Source of the DNA: Paenibacillus donghaensis
Lineage (GTDB): Bacteria; Bacillota; Bacilli; Paenibacillales; Paenibacillaceae
DNA length: 64,000 nt
Reading direction: 5' to 3'
NCBI RefSeq assembly: GCF_002192415.1
Contig: NZ_CP021780.1
Coordinates: 7,626,001 to 7,690,000, forward strand
The position numbers and the translations under genes were made by a program. Numbering within the stretch: position 1 is the first letter of the stretch; the number at the start of each line of letters is the position of its first letter. Shown piece after piece: positions 26,587 to 36,400 of the stretch. The notes under the pieces are model-generated. The model was not told the origin of the DNA and ran no database searches. It was given only the letters and a program-made list of their open reading frames with translations.

Positions 26587-26606
26587 AAAGCAAAGGGGGC
26601 CATTGA

Positions 26607-27272
26607 ATGCCTAAGGTAGCATTAGTGCTGGGAGCGACCGGACTGGTAGGCCGTGCTCTTACGGAAGAATTGCTCCGGCGCAAGGAATGGGAGGAGGTAC
26701 GGGTGCTGGTGCGAAAGCCGCTAACCCTGGAGCATCCCAAACTGAAACAGACGATTATCGATTGGGAGAAGCTGGAGCAGGCTGAGGATCAATTCACCGG
26801 AGTATATTCGGTCTTCTGCTGTCTGGGCACAACGATTAAGCAAGCGGGGTCCCAGCAGCAGTTCGAGCGGGTGGATCTGGATTATCCGCTTGCAGCCGCC
26901 GCTATTGCGGTTCGATCCGGCGTAAGCCAATTTCTGGCCGTCACGGCCATGGGAGCAAGCGCGAAATCGCGCAACTTCTATATTCGCACCAAAGGACGGG
27001 CTGAGGAGGGATTGATTGCCGCTGATTTTCAAGGCCTGCATCTGTTCAGGCCTTCGCTGCTGCTGGGCCAGCGGGAGGAGTTCAGGCTTGCTGAGCGGAT
27101 CAGCACCGTGGTAATGAAAGCGCTGGATTTCATGCTGGTGGGCAAGCTAGCCCGGTACCGGGCTGTTTCGGATAAAGTGGTTGCCAGGGCGATGGTTAAC
27201 ATCTCGCTGGCGAATACACGCGGCGTTCATGTTTACAGCAACGATGTCATCCATGTGATCGGCAAAGGCTGA
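26607..27272 (+). CDS. Atypical SDR / NAD(P)H-binding oxidoreductase
   Basis: This is a 221-residue Rossmann-fold protein of the NAD(P)-binding (NmrA/HTATIP2-like) group. The glycine motif is VLGATGLVGRALTEELL. The middle carries FCCLGTTIKQAGS, and the conserved YIRTKGRAE contains the Tyr-x3-Lys pair in relaxed form. It probably binds NADPH; a catalytic or redox-sensing role is open. AAAGGGGG precedes the start codon. Confidence 0.8.
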   Translation: MPKVALVLGATGLVGRALTEELLRRKEWEEVRVLVRKPLTLEHPKLKQTIIDWEKLEQAEDQFTGVYSVFCCLGTTIKQAGSQQQFERVDLDYPLAAAAIAVRSGVSQFLAVTAMGASAKSRNFYIRTKGRAEEGLIAADFQGLHLFRPSLLLGQREEFRLAERISTVVMKALDFMLVGKLARYRAVSDKVVARAMVNISLANTRGVHVYSNDVIHVIGKG

Positions 27273-27354
27273 ATCCTTTTATATAGTTGCAAAGGCCGAA
27301 GAGCAGGATGTACAATAAGCAGTAAAAGCGCTACAGGTGGAGAGGAGCAAGATC

Positions 27355-27735
27355 ATGACGAAGAAGCAAGTAGCAACAAAACAGGCACCGGGGGCTATCG
27401 GTCCCTACAGCCAGGCCATTTCAGCAGGTAACTGGGTATATACCTCCGGCCAGCTGGGGCTTGATCCGGAGAACGGAACATTAGCGGAGGGTGTGCAGGA
27501 GCAGGCACGCCGGGCACTCCAGAATGTTCAGGCGATTCTGGAGGAGGCAGGCGCTTCCTTGGATCATGTGGTGAAAACTACGGTATATCTTAAGGATATG
27601 AACGATTTCGCCGCTGTGAACGAAATTTACAGCAGCTTCTTCACTGAGCCTTATCCGGCCCGCAGTGCCGTTGAGGTTGCCCGTCTGCCTAAAGACGGAT
27701 TGGTGGAGATTGAGGCTGTAGCGCGCAAGAAATAG
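27355..27735 (+). CDS. ridA: RidA family enamine/imine deaminase
   Basis: This trimeric cytosolic deaminase hydrolyses reactive enamines such as 2-aminoacrylate formed by PLP enzymes. The whole family pattern is present: GAIGPYSQAI near the N-terminus, TSGQLGLDP, the central Asn/Asp region KDMNDFAAVNEIY, and the C-terminal PARSAVEVARLPKDGLVEIE with the catalytic Arg. At 126 residues it is full length. The ATG at 27355 has GAGAGGAG just upstream; an in-frame GTG 18 bases earlier overlaps that site. Confidence 0.93.
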   Translation: MTKKQVATKQAPGAIGPYSQAISAGNWVYTSGQLGLDPENGTLAEGVQEQARRALQNVQAILEEAGASLDHVVKTTVYLKDMNDFAAVNEIYSSFFTEPYPARSAVEVARLPKDGLVEIEAVARKK

Positions 27736-27811
27736 CTTGATTATACGTTAATACTTAGGACTCTTATAATAGGAACTATACAGACTCAGTTCCATCATTA
27801 GGGAGCCGAAC

Positions 27812-28055
27812 AATTAGTTGCGAAAATGCATCTATTTAGCAGTTTTTTTCCGTTTTGGAGGAAATAAGTGCGAATACGCATCTATTTTGGACCTTTGGGC
27901 GTTTCAGGAGTGATTTACTCGAAATTAGTTGCAGATTTGCACTTATTCGCCTGCTAATGGACGTTTCTACTGAATTTAGTTGCAGTTTCGCATCTAATTA
28001 CTCCTAAGGTTCCAGGGCAACACTCTAAATCCTGGCTGGAACCTAAGTAGTAACC
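27812..28055 (-). repeat. Dispersed repeat family B, copy B3 (reverse), with a partial copy to about 28118
   Basis: On the minus strand it begins GGTTACTACTTAGG (28042-28055) and shows the same four units and AAAACGGAAAAAAACTG linker. Directly outside, 28056-28118 resembles the left end of another B copy (GCATCTATTTGCTCCGAACG ... CTAGGTTAGTAAC), as if one element had been broken by another. Confidence 0.75.
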
Positions 28056-28141
28056 AGTTTGCATCTATTTGCTCCGAACGTTCCAGTGTAACATTCCAAA
28101 TCCTTGCTGGGACTAGGTTAGTAACGAATATGTAGCAAAGA

Positions 28142-28182
28142 GACAAGCCGATATTTATGCGGCTTGTCTTATTCTTGTTTCT
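28142..28182. terminator. Bidirectional terminator
   Basis: GACAAGCC (28142-28149) pairs with GGCTTGTC (28161-28168). T-rich tails occur on both strands. It lies between the convergent ridA and tspO-like genes. Confidence 0.7.
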
Positions 28183-28211
28183 TCTCCGTTGATAAAGAAT
28201 CACCCCGCAGT

Positions 28212-28973
28212 TCAGTAGGCGCGGCGGCGGCGCGGGCTCAGGAACAGCCAGATGCTGTAGAGCAGCAGCAGTCCGGCCGTGATAAGACCCGTGAGGTATA
28301 CATTGCCCGCGTCCTTGTGTTCAAGGGCAAGCGCAATGAAAGCCCAGACAAACACCAGCGGATAGATGCTGTCCCGGAAGGGATAGCTGACCCGAATGGC
28401 AAGCAGGGCGCCGACACAGAGCATAATTACGGCCCAGGTGGTGTCACTGAGGCCGAAGCCGTCCCACTCGTTCTTTTTGAGGATTACACTGAAATTAACA
28501 ATAGTAGCTACTGAGATCCAGCCCAGATAGATGCTGAAGGGCAGCTTGATCAGCCATTTCTCACCTGTCGTAGGGTCCGGGATCCGGCGCGTGATTAGGT
28601 AGATGACAATCAGAGTGACCAGCATCAGCAGCATGGCCACAAAGGATAGCTCAATGTACAGGTAATGCCAGAGGAACAGCCAGCTCATATTAAATGCGCA
28701 GCTAAGGATAAACCAGAAGCCAATCGACTGTACAGAACCCCGTGGGCTTGTATCTGAACGGAATTGATAGATCACAAACCCGGCCAGAAGCACATAGATC
28801 AGTGACCAGATGGAGAAAGCATAACCGGCAGGCGTCAGATAGGTCTTATACCTGTCTGATATCTCCGCGGTGCTGTTCCCGCCGAGCGGCAGCAGAACAG
28901 AAAGTGCGTTGACAGCGATCATAGCCAGATAGAACAGAAGATTCCACCACTTATAAGGATTATTGCGACTCAT
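28212..28973 (-). CDS. TspO/MBR-like tryptophan-rich membrane protein
   Basis: This is a polytopic membrane protein of 253 residues with about eight helices and many Trp residues (KWWNLLFY, FSIWSLIYVLL, SWLFLWHYLY, YLGWISVATIV). It matches the tryptophan-rich sensory protein group related to TspO, which is roughly 100 residues shorter in its classical form. TspO proteins bind porphyrins and are linked to stress responses; the function here is unproven. The ATG at 28973 lies eight bases after GGGGAG; the upstream in-frame GTG overlaps that site. Confidence 0.75.
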   Translation of the reverse strand: MSRNNPYKWWNLLFYLAMIAVNALSVLLPLGGNSTAEISDRYKTYLTPAGYAFSIWSLIYVLLAGFVIYQFRSDTSPRGSVQSIGFWFILSCAFNMSWLFLWHYLYIELSFVAMLLMLVTLIVIYLITRRIPDPTTGEKWLIKLPFSIYLGWISVATIVNFSVILKKNEWDGFGLSDTTWAVIMLCVGALLAIRVSYPFRDSIYPLVFVWAFIALALEHKDAGNVYLTGLITAGLLLLYSIWLFLSPRRRRAY

Positions 28974-29173
28974 CGAATTCACTCCCCAGATTTATAGTAA
29001 CTTGGTTAAGTTATGTGTTTGCCTAAATAGAATATACCCTCATTCTCTGGAGATAAGACGCTATTTGCCAAAAAAATGACTTGCGGGTCATAAGCTTGCT
29101 GGATAGCAGAAGCGTGCTGCGGGGTAATATGTATTATTAACGAATGCTAACAAGCCGAAGGGGGCAAGGATAG

Positions 29174-31621
29174 ATGGAGAGCAGTGAGGCCATACGTCCC
29201 GAGAAGATGGGACCGATTGTAATGAAGGAGACCTGGAACACCCCGGGCAGTCTGGTTACCTGGGAACGTGCGGACAATATTTATATTTGCCGAGGAGAGC
29301 GCGGGGGCATTGTGATCGTGTTTCTGAATGACGAGATGTTCCGCATGAAGGTATTCCAGAACCGGATTCCGGATCTGACTACCACCGCTGCCATTATGCT
29401 GGAGAGCTGTGTGCCGCACCTGTTTCCGGTGGAGGAGACGGAGGAGCAGCTGATCTTCACTACGAGCACCATCCGGCTGATTCTGGACAAACATTCCTTT
29501 GGGATCAAGGTAGAGAATATGACGGGCAAGGTCATTATGCAGCAGAATCTGATCAGCTGGAGCCCGCGCGGAGCGAGCCATACGGAGTATGATATGCAGT
29601 CGGAGTCTCATTTCTATGGACTGGGAGAGAAGTCGAGTTTCCTCGACAAACGCGGAGAGCATTATACCAACTGGAATACCGATGTCTTCGCTCCCCATCT
29701 GCCGGAAATTGAGGCGCTGTATGTTACGATCCCGCTTCTGATCCATATGCACGGTGACCTCTCCTACGGTCTTTTTCTCGATAATACGGGGCGCAGTGAT
29801 TTCGACATGCGTTCGCATGGGGTAGCTTTTACCATTGGCTGTGATACGGGGGCATACGATGTCTATTTCATTAATGGTCCGGAGATGAAGGACGTGGTGA
29901 AACGTTATACGGCATTGACGGGACGGATTGCCCTTCCACCCAAATGGTCCATAGGCTATCATCAATCGCGTTATAGCTATATGAATCAGCAGGAGGTGCT
30001 GCAGCTGGCACGGACCTTCCGAGAGAAGAAGATCCCCTGCGATGTAATCTATCTGGACATTCACTATATGGATGAATACCGGGTGTTTACCTTTGATCCT
30101 GTTAACTTCCCTGAGCCGCAGAAGATGATTGCCGAGCTGGCAGAGCTGGGTGTGCGGATTGTGCCGATTGTAGATCCCGGTGTCAAAAAAGATCCCAAGT
30201 TCAAGGTGTACAAGGAAGGTGTGCTGGACAAGCATTTCTGCAGCCGGCTGGAGGGGGATATTTTCTTCGGCGAAGTGTGGCCGGGAATCAGCGCCTTCCC
30301 TGATTTCAGTGACAGCCGGACCTCTGAATGGTGGGGCGATCTCCACAAATATTATACGGACCTCGGCATTCAGGGAATCTGGAATGATATGAATGAGCCG
30401 GCGGTATTCAATGAGAGCAAGACGATGGACCTGGATGTGATGCACTTTAACAATGGTCGTCCGGTCACACATGAGGAGTATCACAATCTGTACGGAATGA
30501 TGATGTCCAAGGCTACCTATGAAGGAATGGCGGAGCATCTGCAAGGGGAGCGCCCTTTCGTGCTGACCCGGGCGGGATATGCCGGTATCCAGCGGTATGC
30601 GGCTGTGTGGACAGGCGACAATCGCAGCTTCTGGGAGCATATGGCGATGGCGATTCCGATGACGCTGAATATGGGCTTGTCCGGCCTTGCTTTTGCCGGA
30701 CCGGATATCGGCGGCTTCGCCCACCATACCTCGGCCCAGCTGCTGGTCCGCTGGACGCAGATGGGAGTGTTCTTCCCCTATTGCCGCAACCACTCCTCCA
30801 TCGGCACCATGCGCCAGGAGCCATGGTCCTTCGGAGAGGAGGTTGAGAACATTCTGCGTGAATTCATCGGACTGCGGTACCGCTGGATGCCGCATCTGTA
30901 CAACCTGTTCCATGAAGCGGAGGACTGTGGCCTACCGGTGATTCGTCCGCTGATTCTGGAGTATCCGCGCGACCCGCATTTGACTAATCTGTGCGACCAG
31001 TTTCTGCTGGGTGAGAATGTGCTGGTTGCTCCGGTCTATCGGCCGGATACAGATCACCGCTCGATCTATTTGCCGGAAGGCTGCTGGATTGATTACTGGG
31101 ATGGGGCGGTTCAGGAAGGCGGGCGTCATATCCTGGACGCTGCACCGCTGCATATTATGCCGATGTATGTGAAGGCGGGCACCTTCGTGGCCGAAGGACC
31201 GCTTAAGCAATATGCCCAGGAAGAGGTTGAGGAGATGGTGACCTTCCATCTTTACGGTGCAGAGGCGCGGAAGGGCTTTGAAGCCGGGTACACTCTGTAT
31301 GAGGATGACGGCCACAGCTTCAACTACCGGAAGGGCAGCTACTCGGAGCTGGTGGTTACAGCTGCGGGCGAGGCAGGCTGCCTTAAGATCAATTGGACGT
31401 ATGCCTACCGGGAATATGAGCCTGAACGGGAGCGGCTGCGCTTTGCTTTGTGTTATCCATTCTTCCAGCCTGCGCGGATAAGCGGACTCTCCGAGATCAG
31501 CATGGAGCAACTGGAGGAGGGGCAGCAAGGCTGGGGCCGCAACGGGAAGAACGGGGCGATCATCGTGCAGGTGCAGGATGTGTCCGAGGGCGGGCAACTG
31601 GTGATTGAAGCGGAGGAATAG
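29174..31621 (+). CDS. Glycoside hydrolase family 31 alpha-glucosidase
   Basis: This is an 815-residue GH31 enzyme, probably a cytoplasmic alpha-glucosidase acting on maltose/isomaltose-type substrates. The nucleophile motif GIWNDMNEPAVF (Asp) and the acid/base region AAVWTGDNRSFW (Asp) are complete, as is the GLSGLAFAGPDIGGF segment. Typical order is an N-terminal beta-sandwich, a (beta/alpha)8 barrel, then C-terminal beta domains. There is no signal peptide. AAGGGGGCAAGG precedes the ATG. It is monocistronic, ending in a terminator. Confidence 0.92.
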   Translation: MESSEAIRPEKMGPIVMKETWNTPGSLVTWERADNIYICRGERGGIVIVFLNDEMFRMKVFQNRIPDLTTTAAIMLESCVPHLFPVEETEEQLIFTTSTIRLILDKHSFGIKVENMTGKVIMQQNLISWSPRGASHTEYDMQSESHFYGLGEKSSFLDKRGEHYTNWNTDVFAPHLPEIEALYVTIPLLIHMHGDLSYGLFLDNTGRSDFDMRSHGVAFTIGCDTGAYDVYFINGPEMKDVVKRYTALTGRIALPPKWSIGYHQSRYSYMNQQEVLQLARTFREKKIPCDVIYLDIHYMDEYRVFTFDPVNFPEPQKMIAELAELGVRIVPIVDPGVKKDPKFKVYKEGVLDKHFCSRLEGDIFFGEVWPGISAFPDFSDSRTSEWWGDLHKYYTDLGIQGIWNDMNEPAVFNESKTMDLDVMHFNNGRPVTHEEYHNLYGMMMSKATYEGMAEHLQGERPFVLTRAGYAGIQRYAAVWTGDNRSFWEHMAMAIPMTLNMGLSGLAFAGPDIGGFAHHTSAQLLVRWTQMGVFFPYCRNHSSIGTMRQEPWSFGEEVENILREFIGLRYRWMPHLYNLFHEAEDCGLPVIRPLILEYPRDPHLTNLCDQFLLGENVLVAPVYRPDTDHRSIYLPEGCWIDYWDGAVQEGGRHILDAAPLHIMPMYVKAGTFVAEGPLKQYAQEEVEEMVTFHLYGAEARKGFEAGYTLYEDDGHSFNYRKGSYSELVVTAAGEAGCLKINWTYAYREYEPERERLRFALCYPFFQPARISGLSEISMEQLEEGQQGWGRNGKNGAIIVQVQDVSEGGQLVIEAEE

Positions 31622-31650
31622 TATTATTTGTAAAATAAAACAAGTAAAAA

Positions 31651-31700
31651 AAGCTGTCTCACCATGGATTACTTCAATGGTGAGGCACCTTTTCCTTTTG
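31651..31700 (+). terminator. Terminator of the GH31 gene
   Basis: TCTCACCAT (31657-31665) pairs with ATGGTGAGG (31677-31685), followed by CACCTTTTCCTTTT. Confidence 0.75.
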
Positions 31701-31710
31701 TATTTACTGG

Positions 31711-32345
31711 AGCGTTCGGAGCAAATAGATGCGAAAGTGGTTATTACTTAGAGCCCCCTTGTTCTCCATGTATTACTCGTCCGAGCCTGTCTACCACACC
31801 GCGCGACAAGGGCTAAGCATACCAAAGGAAGGCTGTCGCCGGTAACCAGCGCTTAACTTTCAGACTATTAACGGACTCAGGAGCCTCTATTTGCTGAAAA
31901 AAGGCTGTTTTGTAGGTCTAACGGACTCAGGAGCCTCTATTCAGGCAAAAACCCACTAGTTAGGGCCTGTTTTTCCAATATAGAGGCTATGCGGTCCGCT
32001 AGACTCCAAACCATCGCAGGAATGCGGAAATTGGAGCTATACGGTCCGTTAGCACGTGGGTTACCTGAAGTTCGGGTGGGGAGGGTTTGGATTACGGTAG
32101 TGCGATCCCCTAACCTTCGCAAGTAAACCTTCTATATCCTCGCAGGGTCCTGAGTAGTAACCGAAAGTGCAACTAATTTCAGCTGGAACGTTAACAAATG
32201 GGGAATAAGTGCGATTGTGCAACTAATTTCGAGTAAAACAGGAATCTTACACTCAAAAGCCTAAATTAGATGCCTTTTGGCACTTATTTCTTCTAAAACG
32301 GAAAAAATCCGCTAATTAGATGCGTTTTCGCAACTAAATCGTCGA
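31711..32345 (+). repeat. Dispersed repeat family B, copy B4, split by a family C element
   Basis: The left piece 31711-31739 and right piece from 32162 on join to a normal B copy. The reconstructed junction ATAGATG-CGAAAGTG-CAACTAATTT is identical to copy B1 (6424-6448 region) over more than 40 bases. The right piece carries the remaining units and the AAAACGGAAAAAATCCG linker. Confidence 0.8.
31740..32161 (+). mobile_element. Family C non-coding element (MITE-like), copy C1
   Basis: A 422-base element without a gene. Ends: GTTATTACTTAG (31740-31751) and CTGAGTAGTAAC (32150-32161), inverted repeats matching at 10 of 12 positions. It is flanked by CGAAAGTG on both sides (31732-31739, 32162-32169), an apparent 8-base target duplication. 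Inside are two direct copies of AACGGACTCAGGAGCCTCTA and two inverted relatives (AGAGGCTATGCGGTCCGC, GGAGCTATACGGTCCG). Confidence 0.75.
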
Positions 32346-32372
32346 CTTTATCCGATCTCCAGAGAGTAGAGC

Positions 32373-33104
32373 CTACTTCCAAGAGCGGCTGTTGCTGCCG
32401 TCGCTTAAGGTTATGACAAAGCCGTTAATATTCCCATTGTCACCCTCGGCTCCGGTTGCTGGCAGCGTAAAAGTGGCATTGAACGAATTAAGCGTGCGCG
32501 GCTGCAGAACCAGCCCGGACAGAGTGATCGGCCTTGTTGACAGCGGGTGTCTAGTATAGGACGGCCGCTCCAGAACAGCATCCACCGTTACAGGTTGGCT
32601 GCTATGGTTCGTCATCTGAAGACTGCAGTTGCCCTCATAGTTATCTTTTAGGTAGGCATAACTACAACGGACTTGCTGAGGATCAAGCTTCAGCGCGTAC
32701 ACTCCAGACGCGAACAGGCGCTGATAGCCAGTGGTGAGCCATCCGGGTGTCTGTGCAATCAGAATAATTATAACGAAGAAGAGAATGAACCGGTGCCGTG
32801 AAAAGGCCAGGGTGAAATTGGTGAATAAAAAGATCAATAATACCGCAGCCAATATTCCGGAATATTGCAAGCCCGACTCAGTCTCCGGACGGGAGTACAG
32901 CGGCAGGCCGATGGAACGCATCCATACGTCGATCCATGGATCGGGACCCGGATATCGGATGAATAATACGATAAACAGAGCCAGCAGACCAAGGACAAGG
33001 ACGAAAGAACGTTTGCTCTGGATGAATGGAACAGGTGGTTTAATCCTACTTACCTCCTTCCAAATGATCTCAATTATAGCATAGGAGATAGGGAATATTT
33101 CCAT
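32373..33104 (-). CDS. Hypothetical membrane protein
   Basis: This is a 243-residue protein not recognised from any family. It shows three or so hydrophobic helices (about 33-50, 82-98, 105-120) followed by a C-terminal beta-rich region that starts with CSYAYLKDNYEGNCSLQ and looks extracytoplasmic, with two Cys that could form a disulfide. The ATG at 33104 has AAAGGGA upstream. A stronger AAGGAGG occurs inside the frame (about 33058), eight bases before an ATT codon, so an unusual internal start cannot be excluded. Confidence 0.65.
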   Translation of the reverse strand: MEIFPISYAIIEIIWKEVSRIKPPVPFIQSKRSFVLVLGLLALFIVLFIRYPGPDPWIDVWMRSIGLPLYSRPETESGLQYSGILAAVLLIFLFTNFTLAFSRHRFILFFVIIILIAQTPGWLTTGYQRLFASGVYALKLDPQQVRCSYAYLKDNYEGNCSLQMTNHSSQPVTVDAVLERPSYTRHPLSTRPITLSGLVLQPRTLNSFNATFTLPATGAEGDNGNINGFVITLSDGSNSRSWK

Positions 33105-33262
33105 TTCGTTCCCTTTTACGTTAAAAACTGCAGAAAATCCGCAGAAACGTTTTTAAATCCGCGGTTTTTCGTATAAGATGAAGAGATGAAGATTGAGCTT
33201 GTAATAATAACCGCAGACGTTCTATAGGGACGGGCCTTGCGGGTATCAAATAGAATTTTCAC

Positions 33263-33410
33263 CAAAAACGGATACCCTCCTTCAAAGGGGCGCCATTCCG
33301 TTTCTTCTTAAAATATAAGAAAGTATAAGTTTCATTTGATACTTTATCCTTCTATTTTTCGCAGAAACGGATGCCGCCTCTTGCAGAGGACGGCGAAGCC
33401 GTTTCTTCTT
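33263..33410 (+). repeat. Dispersed hairpin repeat family A, copy A3 (two-hairpin form)
   Basis: First hairpin AAAACGGATACCCTCCTT...AAAGGGG...CCGTTTCTTCTT. An AAATATAAGAAAGTATAAG linker follows, then ATCCTTCTATTTTTCGC and the second hairpin GAAACGG...CCGTTTCTTCTT (33363-33405). It lies directly upstream of the SNF2 gene. Confidence 0.75.
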
Positions 33411-33437
33411 ACTTGCTATATAGACAGGAGATCACCA

Positions 33438-36400
33438 ATGACTAAGCATCTGTATGCAATATGGTTAGGGGACGTTTTATTCTGCTTCTCAGGCGAAACT
33501 TCGGAGCCTAAGGTTGACGCGTGGACCCGTGTGGTCAAGCGGATGGAGCTGACGGGAGGAATGCGCCCTTTCGCTGGGGCAGCGCTGCGATTGGCGGAAG
33601 TGAAATACCCCGTTGCTCCAGTAGAGGGAAAGACGGCACGCAGAGGGATGCCCGGGCGTACCCTCGAAGGGCTGGCCTTGCAGCCGGGAGATGCTTATGA
33701 GCTGCTGCTGGCGTGGGATGAGAAGGCTTGCCGCAGCCAAGAGATAGAGCCGGGCGGCGAGCTGCGATACTGGGCGGCGGCAGCGCGGTTTGCGCTGGAG
33801 CTGATGGGCACCGGCGCAGTTGCGCCGGGAGCCTTGCCGCCGCGGCCGGTAGGTTCGCGCCGCCGCGGCGGTGAACAGGCGGCGGCGGTCTGCTGGTCGC
33901 CAGTCTTCCGCAAACCGGAGGACCAGGAGATTTTCCTGCAGCTGGCGGCTTCGATGCCGGTGCTTGCACTGGGTACGCATATTGCGGAAGCGGGAGATTC
34001 GTCTTCACGTGAAGAAGCGGGCGCCTATGTGCTGTATTCCTTCCTGCAGGCTGTGATGAGCGCGGAGATTAAGAAGGTGACCGCCGGGATCGAAGGGGAG
34101 CTGTCTCCTTACAAAACGGCCTACCGGCGCGGCTATTCGCCGCTCGCTGAGCTATGGTGGAACAGTCTGCTAACGGGTAGCCGGGATATTCCCGTTCAGG
34201 GAACCCCGGCCGAGGTCATTGAACTGCTGGAGACGGTAAACAAAACGGCCGGAAGTGAAATGCCGCTGTCCGAACCGGAGGAGGAGCGCAGCGGGCAGCT
34301 GGCGCTTGGGCTTCGTCTCGAGCCGCCTGCGGAAGAGGATGAGATCTGGCGGTTGACCTTCTGGGCGGAAGGCAGCGAAGAGGGCGGCTTCTGGCTGCCG
34401 GCGAAGGCAATATGGGACAGCAGAGAGCGGGAGTTCACCCTATGGGGAATCCGCTACCGTAATATCCAGCAGCAGTTGCTGACGGCCTTGGGAAGGGCGG
34501 CGGCGCTCTCGGCGGATATTCGGCGTGCTCTTGCGGAGCCGGCCCCCTCCGGTGCGGAGCTAGCGCCTGAGCAGCTCTACTACTTCCTGAAGGAAACGGT
34601 GCAGCAGCTGACCTCGAGCGGGTTCACGGTGCAGATGCCGTCACGCTGGAGCCGGGAAGGTCGGCGCCGGATTGGCCTGAAGATGAAGATGCAGACGCTT
34701 GCGGGCACCATGGAAGGCCCGGCTCCGGTGGCGCTCGGGATGGAGGAACTAATCTCCTTCCGGATGGAAGCCTCGCTCGGAGACAGCTCAGCTACGGAAG
34801 AGGAATTGAATGCGATGGTTGAAGCGGGCGTCCCGTTAGTCCGCTTCCGGGGAGAATGGATCGAGGTGGATCCGAAGGAGATCCGCCAGGTGCTGAGATA
34901 TATGAAACGGCATGAGAGCGGAGAGATGACGGCCGCCGAATGGATGCGCCTGGAGGCAGAGGATGGCGAGGAGCGCCTCTGGAAAGGGATATCGGTCACA
35001 GGGATGGAGACCTCCGGTCTGATGGCTTCGCTGATGAAGGGGGATGTGCTGCGCAATCTTCCAATACGCCCTGTGCCGGAAAGCCTGCAAGGCACACTCA
35101 GACCTTACCAGGAGCGGGGCTATCAATGGCTGTCGGTGCTCAGCGGCCTGGGCTTCGGTGTATGCCTGGCCGATGACATGGGTCTGGGCAAGACGGTGCA
35201 GGTCATTACCTGCCTGCTTGACCGCGCCATGGCGGCTCCTGCAGAGGAGAAGCAGGAGCCTGTGCTGATCCTGTGCCCGACCTCCTTGCTGGGCAACTGG
35301 CAGCGGGAGCTGCAGCGCTTCGCGCCTTCGCTTGCGGTGCATATCCACCATGGCGGCCGCCGCGTGCGCGGCAGCAGCTTCCTGGAGCTGGCCGGAAGCC
35401 ATGACATTGTGCTGACGACCTATCATCTGGCAGGCCGGGACAGCGAGGATCTGGCGGCGGTGTCCTGGTCCACCGTAGTGCTGGATGAAGCCCAGTACAT
35501 CAAGAATCATCGCACGAAGCAGGCGCAGAGCGTGATGAAGCTGTCAGCGCCGCACCGTATTGCCATGACAGGCACGCCGGTGGAGAATCGGCTCGGCGAG
35601 TTATGGTCGATTTTTCATTTTCTCAACCCGGGTTACCTCGGTACGTATCACTCTTTCCGCCAGAGGTATGTGTCCGGGGAAGCGGGCGAGCGGCTGCGTG
35701 AGCTGCATCGTCTGGTATCGCCCTTCCTGCTGCGGCGGCTCAAAAGTGATCCGGACATCTCCAAGGACCTGCCGGAGAAGCTGGAGCTGAAGGCCTACTG
35801 TACGCTGACGGAAACTCAGGCTGCGCTGTATCAGGGTGTGGTGGATGAAATGCTCGGCGTGATCGGCGAGCGTTCGGGAATGGCCCGCCGCGGGCTGGTG
35901 CTCTCTTCGTTGACTAAGCTGAAGCAGATCTGCAATCATCCGCAGCTGTTCCGCAAGGAAGAAGGCAGGGGGCTGCGCAGCGAGCAATCGGGCAAAATGG
36001 ATATGATGTACGAAGTGCTGGACAGCATTGCCGAGCTTGGAGAGTCGGCACTGATCTTCACGCAATATGTCGCGATGGGAGAACTGCTGGTGAGCAGGCT
36101 GTCCCGGCGCTACGGCACGGTGCCGCTGTTTCTACACGGCGGCATTCCCAAGCGGGAACGCGATGAGATGGTGCATGCTTTTCAGGAAGGTGAAGGTCCG
36201 CCGTTCTTCGTATTGTCACTGAAGGCAGGCGGTGTAGGGCTGAATCTGACCAAGGCGAATCATGTGATTCATTATGACCGCTGGTGGAATCCGGCCGTCG
36301 AGAATCAGGCCACCGACCGTGCCTTCCGGATTGGCCAGCATAAGAATGTGCAGGTGCACAAGCTGATCTGCCAAGGAACACTTGAGGAACGGATCGATGA

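Noticed and set aside
29147..30913. Minus-strand 588-codon frame opposite the GH31 gene
   Set aside because: Shadow of a GH31 enzyme with intact catalytic motifs; no independent start signals.
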